This document shows positions 58,206 through 64,000 of a stretch of DNA of 64,000 nucleotides, in pieces. The stretch comes from Misgurnus anguillicaudatus (Eukaryota > Chordata > Actinopteri > Cypriniformes > Cobitidae), in contig NC_073341.2 of NCBI RefSeq assembly GCF_027580225.2, forward strand, positions 12,764,501-12,828,500, in the 5' to 3' direction. Both the position numbers and the translations under genes were made by a program. Each line of letters opens with the position of its first letter. The first letter of the stretch is position 1. The notes below the pieces were generated by a model that did no database searches, was not told where the DNA came from, and worked only from the letters and a program-made list of their open reading frames with translations.

Positions 58206-58735
58206 GGTTGAGCATGACGCTCATGGTCGAAAGGACCACATTTAAGATCATCCTCTTCTTGGAAAGGCATTTCTCCAAGGAAACAAGCTCGCCGGCTCGA
58301 GTCCTAAGGGACTATACTGCCAGTGTTGTTCACGAGCTGGGTGCAGGTCACATAAACCTGACTGACTTATCAGCATGATCCGGTTGAGCATGACGCTCAT
58401 GGTCGAAAGGACCACATTTAGGATCATCCTCTTCTTGGAGCTGGCATGTCTCCAAGGAAACAAGCTCGCCGGCTCGAATCCGAAGGGACTATACTGCCAG
58501 TGTTGTTCACGAGCTGGGTGCAGGTCACATAAACCTGACTGACTTATCAGCATGATCCGGTTGAGCATGACGCTCATGGTCGAAAGGACCACATTTAGGA
58601 TCATCCTCTTCTTGGAGCTGGCATGTCTCCAAGGAAACAAGCTCGCCGGCTCGAGTCCGATGGGACTATTCTGCCAGTGTTGTTCACGAGCTGGGTGCAG
58701 GTAAGAAATACCCGACTTAAAATCAGCTGATCTCC
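58206..58735 (-). repeat. Tandem repeat, about 177 bp per unit, three copies
   Basis: The landmark GGTTGAGCATGACGCTCATG starts at 58206, 58382 and 58559, giving spacings of 176 and 177 bases. On the minus strand each unit contains EEDDPKCGPFDHERHAQ or a close variant, related to SQCGPFDQDQSAEDQDD of the exon at 57775 and to VEPFDPQ of the exon at 58899. Another minus-strand frame is open for 165 codons across the copies because 177 is a multiple of three, but its product looks unlike the related exons. Confidence 0.75.
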
Positions 58736-58739
58736 CGGA

Positions 58740-58791
58740 GCACATGGGTCATAGTCGAATGGACCATATGATCAGCTGCTTCTTGGAAAGC
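58740..58791 (-). pseudogene. Degenerate copy of the 'QEAAD' exon
   Basis: The minus strand reads FQEAAD after a TTATCAG acceptor-like site. A gap of two bases relative to the exon at 57775 then moves GGTCCATTCGACTATGACC (GPFDYD in the other frame) out of frame. This looks like a decayed duplicate. Confidence 0.35.
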
Positions 58792-58886
58792 TGATAAATC
58801 CAAGGATGACGAACCTGACCGGCAATAGGGTGGTTCTTGAAAACCCGTTTGCTTAATTCCAGAACCCCTCTACAAGTCAGCTTTAT

Positions 58887-59014
58887 CTAAACGGGCACCT
58901 GAGGATCAAAGGGCTCCACTTCATCCTCATTTCCACAGCAACAGCAGGCTTTTTTGATAGCCCGCAATGCTCTTGCCAAGAAAGCACGGATTTTCCGGCT
59001 TTTTGGTTTTGGTT
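58887..59014 (-). CDS. Pim-like gene, basic and cysteine-cluster exon
   Basis: The acceptor TATCTTTAAG is followed by EPKPKSRKIRAFLARALRA, IKKACCCCGNEDEVEPFDPQ, then either a donor CAG-GTGCCC (58899/58898) or read-through to a TAG at 58887-58889. An amphipathic basic helix followed by CCCC suggests membrane attachment, possibly by palmitoylation. I recall similar RKIRAF...CC...VEPF stretches at the front of fish pim-family proteins. That recollection is the main reason, besides the kinase exon, for the Pim-like call. Confidence 0.5.
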
Positions 59015-59524
59015 CTTAAAGATAAAATTAGAAAAGATGAACAACAGATGTTACCACCAGAATAGAGCCTGATCTATATGGGTTTTTTGGAAACCCATAA
59101 AGTAATAACACTGGGAAATATATATGTACATTCTTGTTTATTAATTTATTATGTCGATATTTGATGCCAGCGTATGGATTCTTCTAACGCACAAAGACAG
59201 ACAATGATAAATCCGCATATCGATTTATTGTCCCACCCCTATTCCTGATCAGAGATCTGTAAATTCAAATCTCACTAGCCAATGGCATTAAAGTATGGTT
59301 AAGTCCTGCCCACACAAGAGATTTGTGCCAGAATGGTGAATGTAAATTTGTAAACCTTAAGTTAAAACCTTGCTTAGAAAACAGTTAAGAAAGAATGTGA
59401 AACCCGTGTTAGATTTTTGCCTTTGAGTTGTTTTCTTTCATTCTCATTTTACGTTTGTTTGTTTAATTAAAAGTTCCATTAACATCATATTTGGGGTGTC
59501 ATTATAATGGTGTAATACACTGAC

Positions 59525-59581
59525 CTGGTAAGCTTCTCTCCTCCTCAATGCTCTCTTGATCCGCTGCAGGTGTAGACACAA
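59525..59581 (-). CDS. Pim-like gene, short phase 1-1 exon
   Basis: The acceptor ATCTTTCCAG is followed by VVSTPAADQESIEEERSLP, with donor GTCAGT. It is 57 nt, open and acidic. By sequence it is a short relative of the start of the exon at 60026. Confidence 0.45.
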
Positions 59582-59822
59582 CTGGAAAGATCGGACACAA
59601 AGAAGACATTATAAACTTTTCTAAAATGTAACACATTGTTACTGTATAGTTATTATGGTATTGTGACAAACATTATAAAACTTACTACATAAAAATGTCA
59701 TAAATGCTAATGTTACATGTGTGTTATTCCACAGTTTATTCTTATTGTAAAATGTGAAACAATGAGTGTTGTAAAATTATATATATATATATAATTTAAT
59801 GTGTTATTATTATAATGTAACA

Positions 59823-60010
59823 CAGTGGTTCTCAACTCGAGGCCCACTGCTCTGCACATTTTGTATGTCTCTCTTATCTGACACAATCAGTTCAGTTCAT
59901 AGAGATCTCTACTAATGAGCCGATGATTTGAATCAGGTGTGTTAAATAAGGGAGACAAACAAAATGTGCAGAGCAGTGGGGGCCTCCAGGCATAACCTTG
60001 AGAACCACTG
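59823..60010. mobile_element. hAT (Charlie-like) MITE
   Basis: The ends CAGTGGTTCTCAA and TTGAGAACCACTG are exact inverses. The arms pair ACTGCTCTGCACATTTTGT with ACAAAATGTGCAGAGCAGT. The flanks ATGTAACA/GCGTAACA match at 6 of 8 positions. Confidence 0.8.
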
Positions 60011-60025
60011 GCGTAACAAACTGAC

Positions 60026-60172
60026 CTGCAGGGATCCACTCCTCATCGTCAACCGTCCCCGGAAGGACAAACCTCGTCTCACAAACTGCGGGTGCAGAGA
60101 CGCACAACCTCCGTTGTGAATCTTGCTTACCGCAGCTTGTAAGTTCTTGCCCCTGAGCTGTTGTAGACACAG
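60026..60172 (-). CDS. Pim-like gene, phase 1-1 exon ending EWIPAG
   Basis: The acceptor GGTCTGTCCAG is followed by AVSTTAQGQELTSCGKQ, DSQRRLCVSAPAVCETRF and LPGTVDDEEWIPAG, with donor GTCAGT. The 147-nt exon is open. Its first residues (VSTTAQ) match VVSTPAADQ of the next exon, and its end matches the exon at 60973. Confidence 0.5.
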
Positions 60173-60295
60173 CTGGACAGACCGGACAAAAAGAAGACAT
60201 TTTAATATATGCTAGTGTTATATTTGTGTTATTCCACAATGTTATTGCATTTATTCTTTTGTAAAATGTGGAAAAATATATAGAATGAGTGTTTA

Positions 60296-60850
60296 AGGGG
60301 CTGTCCACACGGAGAGGCATATCACTGTATACGTATAAATTTGTTATCGTATTGCCGTTTCGTCCACACGGATCCGGCGTTTTGAGAGAGTCCTAAAAAT
60401 GGATAAATCTGAAATCAACACCCTTGCGGTTTCGTGTGAACAGGCAATCCGTATATTTTGTGAAGCAAAAACGTCATCACATCACGTGTCGGAAGCGTCA
60501 CACGTAACAACAACAACAATAACGGCGGACTACGTGATTTTGTTCGTGCTACAGAAGCTACTAAAGCCTACTAGCTTTATTACAGCAAAATCTATTGCTT
60601 CTATGCAATTGTGGTGAGCAACAATCGATAATGGACAACACCATACGTTGGTTATGCGCATGCTCTAAGTCTTCTTCCTCGTGTATAGTGTATATCTGTG
60701 GCAGAATTACAGCGCCCCATACTGGTCCGGCATATATACTACACCGCTTTCGGTCGGTTTCAGTGGTTTCGTGTTTACGGATAATTTTTTTAGAACAAGG
60801 AAAAAAATGATCGGATAGCGAATGCACTGGCTTTGTGTGGACAAAGCCTT
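60296..60850. mobile_element. Element with GGGCTGTCCACAC ends in the Pim-like gene
   Basis: GGGGCTGTCCACACGGAGAG at the left pairs with CTTTGTGTGGACAAAGCC at the right. The interior carries a second GTCCACACGGATCCGGCG. It lies between two Pim-like exons. Confidence 0.5.
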
Positions 60851-60972
60851 AAAATTATATAAAATTATATAAAAAAAGCCTTAAAATTATATAAAATTAT
60901 ATAAAAAAAGCCTTTAAATTATACAAAATTATATATATTTAATGTGTCATTATGATAGTGTAAGAGATTCAC

Positions 60973-61125
60973 CTGCAGGGACCCACTCATCATCATCAGC
61001 CCACATTTGCAAAGCTGCGGGGGCAGAGAAACACAACCTCTGCTGAGCATCTCGCTCCCCACTGCTTGCAATGAGCTTTTCGAGCCTTTCAGCTGATGAG
61101 GACCAGATCTTATTCCATTCCTCAG
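60973..61125 (-). CDS. Pim-like gene, phase 1-1 exon ending EWVPAG
   Basis: The acceptor GGTCTGTGCAG is followed by AEEWNKIWSSSAERLEKL, ERDAQQRLCFSAPAALQMW and DDDEWVPAG, with donor GTGAAT. The 153-nt exon is open throughout. It shares QRRLC/QQRLC, FSAPA/VSAPA and DDEW(V/I)PAG with the exons at 60026 and 63215. Confidence 0.5.
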
Positions 61126-61264
61126 CTGCACAGACCGGACACAAACAACACATTATAAACTTCTTAAAACAATGTGTTAGATCTTAGTTACTGTGGTATT
61201 TTCACAAACATTGTAATAATAGTAATAACAAAAATGTATCACATAACACATGCATGTGGTGTAC

Positions 61265-61535
61265 CAGTGGTGGCCAGTGACTTCTTTTTCGAAGGCGAAC
61301 AACGCGAACATGTATTTAGTTCGTCATGAGTTCGGCATGTCATGTGAACCTATGTGCTTTATCATAAACCCTTTCGACGCATGTGCAGCAGGCATGTATT
61401 TTGAAATGACGCATGATGCACATAGGTTTACATGACGCAACAAAAACACATTTTGACATGACGAGCAACACACGACACTCAGAACACATATTTCGAATTT
61501 GTGCCCCTCGGAAGAGAAGTCACCGCCCGCCACTG
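61265..61535. mobile_element. MITE with CAGTGGTGGCCAGTGACTTC ends
   Basis: CAGTGGTGGCCAGTGACTTC pairs with GAAGTCACCGCCCGCCACTG. The interior palindrome is around CATGTGAACCTATGTGC and GCACATAGGTTTACATG. The flanking bases TGGTGTAC/ATGTGTAC match at 6 of 8. Confidence 0.7.
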
Positions 61536-61830
61536 ATGTGTACACACAAACAATGTTTTTATACATTATTACTATTATTAATTTAATAAACTATGTGAAC
61601 CATATTTTATTTAATTTAAAAACATCACATGAAAAACATAATTACATAATACATACAAATTTAAATGAAAAACTAAAACACCAAAAATATTAAACACAGC
61701 CCTCATGCTATGCTAGACCCAAGACAAGTACACAGTAACTTCATATATGTTTTACTATCTATATAAGAAGTTAATGTGTCAATTGTTTTTCATTACATTT
61801 GAGGTTTATAATAATGAGGTGCTGACTGAC

Positions 61831-61974
61831 CTCTATGGCGCCGTATCGTATCTCTCAACATCTGTAGAAGGGCCAAAGTTTGCTCCTCACCAGAGTATAA
61901 AGCGGCCCTTCGTCTGGCTTCCATTTTACTCAAGATACTGCGCATCTCGGCTGTTGTCATCTTACGTCTACCAG
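61831..61974 (-). CDS. Pim-like gene, helical phase 1-1 exon
   Basis: The acceptor TTCTGTCCAG is followed by AGRRKMTTAEMRSILSKM, EARRRAALYSGEEQTLALLQ and MLRDTIRRHR, with donor GTCAGT. The 144-nt exon is fully open and predicted mostly alpha-helical and basic. It shares the CPAG-type acceptor flank with its neighbours but not their sequence, so it is a different module. Confidence 0.5.
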
Positions 61975-62580
61975 CTGGACAGAACAGACATAAAAAACAC
62001 ATTAACAGTTAACGTGGTATTTTCACATTGTGGATAAATAGTTAAAGCATTTTATAACTGACACTTTTTTATTGCACATTACAGAAGTGGAAAGGACGCG
62101 AGGCTGTGGGAAGCTGACAAATGAGTGTTTATAACATCATAACACGTTAAAAACAAGTTAGCATAGCGTTTATCTACTAATAGTTGCAAGCCTCCATTTA
62201 ACGGAAAGCAATGCGCTGTCACTTTAAACCCAGTGTCCTCATCACTATGAATGATTTGTGTGTTCTCATTAGCAGGCCCGGATAAACACAATGTTGTGCC
62301 CTAGAAAGTCACCATGAACCGGAAGTAGTGATGGTCTTGTATCTCTATGCATTTATTGCATGTCATAATGCACAATTGATCAAACTTTCACAATAGTTAT
62401 AAACCAAAGAATCATGTAAACCTCCTTCACTAATTCTAGGCATAAGATAGTTTAAAAGACTCAATTTACAACAAAAGGTACATAATATGAGCAAAATATA
62501 GATGTCCTTTAGATTAGCCATATACATTTCCAATGCTGATTTTACGTCAGCAGCAGCTAACTATAGTTAGGATTGATTTA

Positions 62581-62810
62581 CACGCTGTAATGTCGTTACA
62601 TTAATGCACCACTAGATGGCACTCAAGCTTTGTGAGTTAGATATACGTGTGGTGTGATAAGAAGAAAGTCAGTCCTCATCTCGAGGTTATGAGTGAGATT
62701 TATTAAAGTGTGTTTGACTTCATGAGGGGCTACATAGACCCATTAAAGAATGAACTGAATGTATGGTGGTGACACAAAATGATGCGTTGTGCAAACCACT
62801 GGTGTAACAA
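62581..62810. repeat. Intron segment duplicated at 63304-63485
   Basis: CACGCTGTAATGTCGTTACA, TGCACCACTAGATGGCACTC and GAGTGAGATTTATTAAAGTG recur in the same order at 63304-63485 with few differences. The duplication takes in part of the Pim-like exon array. Confidence 0.7.
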
Positions 62811-62816
62811 ACTGAC

Positions 62817-62981
62817 CTGCAGGGACCAACTTAACCTCATCTGCTTTCCTCAGAAGGACAAACATCTTTGGATAATATGAGTTTGGAGAGACGCACCATA
62901 TCTGTTGTGGATCTAGTACACCCCAGTTTCTCATTTCTGGCCCCTGCGCTGGTCTAGACATACTGTAAGACCATCTGCCAA
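62817..62981 (-). CDS. Pim-like gene, phase 1-1 exon
   Basis: The acceptor TTCTGTCCAG is followed by a 165-nt exon reading VGRWSYSMSRPAQGPEMRN and ending KLVPAG before the donor GTCAGT. The flanks match the sister exons: GTCTTCTTTTTGT before the acceptor and CTGCAGGTCAGTTTG at the donor. It is a diverged member of the same exon family. No known domain is recognised. Confidence 0.45.
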
Positions 62982-63214
62982 CTGGACAGAACATACAAAA
63001 AGAAGACATTATAAACTTCTCTGAAATCTGACAAATTGTTGTAACATTATAACCTATTACATAATATTAAATATATGCTAGTGTTATATATTTGTGTTAT
63101 TCCACACTGTTATTGCGTTTATTGTTATTGAAAAAGGTGGAAAAATATATAGAATGAGTGTTTTAAAATTATATATATTTAATGTGTCATTATAATAGTG
63201 TAAGAGAGACTGGC

Positions 63215-63274
63215 CTGCAGGGACCCACTCATCATCATTTACTGTCCCCGAAAAAACAGCCCACATTTGATAAG
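63215..63274 (-). CDS. Pim-like gene, short 'EWVPAG' exon
   Basis: The acceptor CCCCACAG is followed by AYQMWAVFSGTVNDDEWVPAG. The donor is GCAG-GCCAGT, a GC-type site, whereas the sister exons have GCAG-GTCAGT or GTGAAT. It matches only the 3' half of the exon at 60973-61125, so it is probably a shortened duplicate. Confidence 0.35.
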
Positions 63275-63303
63275 CTGTGGGGAGAGAGATGCTCCCCACT
63301 GTA

Positions 63304-63485
63304 CACGCTGTAATGTCCTTACATTAATGCACCACTAGATGGCACTCAAGCTTCGTGAGTTAAATATACGTGTGGTGTGATTAAAGAAGAAAGTCAGTCC
63401 GCTTCTTGCGATTATGAGTGAGATTTATTAAAGTGTGTTTGAATGAACTGAATGTATGGTGACACAAAATGAGGCGTCGTGCAAA
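63304..63485. repeat. Second copy of the duplicated intron segment
   Basis: Direct repeat of 62581-62810, slightly shortened. It shows that exon-intron units of the Pim-like gene were duplicated in tandem. Confidence 0.7.
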
Positions 63486-64000
63486 TTAGCAGTAAAAAAA
63501 GGTCGCGCATTCCGTTTTTTTGCCCCGTGCCCCCCTCCCTTCAAAATAGCCATTCACCTAAACCAAAACTCCGGAGACGTCATTTAATCTTACCACCGAC
63601 CCCATATATTTTCTTTCGTTCATGCTCAAATATCACAACAAAACGCATAACACGCTTTAAAAAAATAATCCATTGACGAGAACATAATTGAAGCAATTTG
63701 GCAAATTAAAATGTTTGACAATATCGTAGTACTGCGTTTGAGAGAAACCGCACCAGACAATAGCACGCGCGCGACGAGTCCAAAGATAAGTCACACACTG
63801 CTTTGTTTATAACAAAACAAATTAGACAAAATAACGAACGCGTAACATTAAAAAAAAATGCAAAGTTTACCTTATTATGACCCTGATTTCATAATTTAGG
63901 GAGCAATATTTAATTCATTACTTCAGTAGCGTCGGTTTCTAAACTTGGAAAAGTTATTACCTCACCTCTGCCATATGATGGCGGCAGGGTCGTGTAAAGA
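63486..64000. other. Right edge of window, possible 5' end of the Pim-like gene
   Basis: No clear exon. On the minus strand ATGGCAGAG (63974-63966) is followed by a donor GTGAGG, which could be a first coding exon (MAE), but its phase does not fit the exons seen downstream. The sequence is CpG-richer around 63750-63775 (GCACGCGCGCGACGAG), compatible with a promoter. Confidence 0.25.

Larger units (their letters stand above)
57075..63974 (-). pseudogene. Fish Pim-kinase-like gene: modular N-terminal exons, kinase N-lobe broken off
   Basis: A series of small exons on the minus strand, most of phase 1-1, leads into a kinase glycine-loop exon and a VAIK-type exon. Order: 63274-63215, 62981-62817, 61974-61831, 61125-60973, 60172-60026, 59581-59525, 59014-58899, a tandem-repeat zone 58790-58200, 58060-58004, 57909-57775, 57296-57208, 57130-about 57075. 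The last two read IGDGRG, then after a one-base shift SEVYEGTCKSDGKK, then VTIKYIKKSGKDIYTK. They resemble the N-lobe of the expanded fish pim family, which also carries basic, cysteine-rich N-terminal extensions (from memory). The rest of the kinase is absent: a dispersed repeat starts there. A candidate start ATGGCAGAG (63974-63966) ends in phase 0, which does not fit the phase-1 exons. Whether any form is functional is unknown. Confidence 0.5.

Noticed and set aside
58206..58735. CRISPR-like array
   Set aside because: The units are 177 bp without short repeat-spacer structure, and the DNA is vertebrate.
58248..58745. 165-codon minus-strand open frame across the tandem repeat
   Set aside because: It is open because the repeat period is a multiple of three; the product (PIGLEPASLFPW-type repeats) does not match the related exons, whereas another frame does.
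63966..63974. MAE as the certain first exon of the Pim-like gene
   Set aside because: The donor is good but the phase (0) does not match the phase-1 exons and the start context is poor; kept only as a possibility.

Overview
The window is vertebrate nuclear DNA: split genes with GT-AG introns, AT-rich introns, no operons. The repeat types and gene content point to a teleost, most likely a cyprinid (zebrafish/carp group). Introns and spacers are packed with short terminal-inverted-repeat elements, many with intact 8-bp target duplications and many inserted into one another.

Layout. (1) 254-27087, + strand: the 3' end of VPS13A, 22 coding exons giving the last 834 residues of this lipid-transfer protein, plus an alternative terminal exon at about 21959. 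(2) 29891-43468, - strand: a complete seven-exon Gq-class G protein alpha subunit, best matched to GNA14. (3) 45969-54496, + strand: complete CEP78, 15 coding exons, 682 residues, with a possible alternative C-terminus using another frame and a further exon near 56069-56282. (4) About 57075-63974, - strand: a fish Pim-kinase-like gene. It has an array of small phase 1-1 exons, a basic and cysteine-rich exon, a tandem 177-bp repeat, and a broken kinase N-lobe that ends at a dispersed repeat.

VPS13A-GNA14-(GNAQ)-CEP78 is the order on human chromosome 9q21, so this is conserved synteny, with GNAQ missing between GNA14 and CEP78 here. GNA14 and CEP78 are head to head across about 2.2 kb.

The most interesting points are two one-base splice-junction defects in adjacent conserved genes (VPS13A at 21613 and GNA14 at 30616-30617), the alternative VPS13A end that would remove the C-terminal PH-like domain, the alternative CEP78 tail, and the modular N-terminal exon array of the Pim-like gene. 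All protein identities rest on recognising conserved motifs by eye; no search was run.
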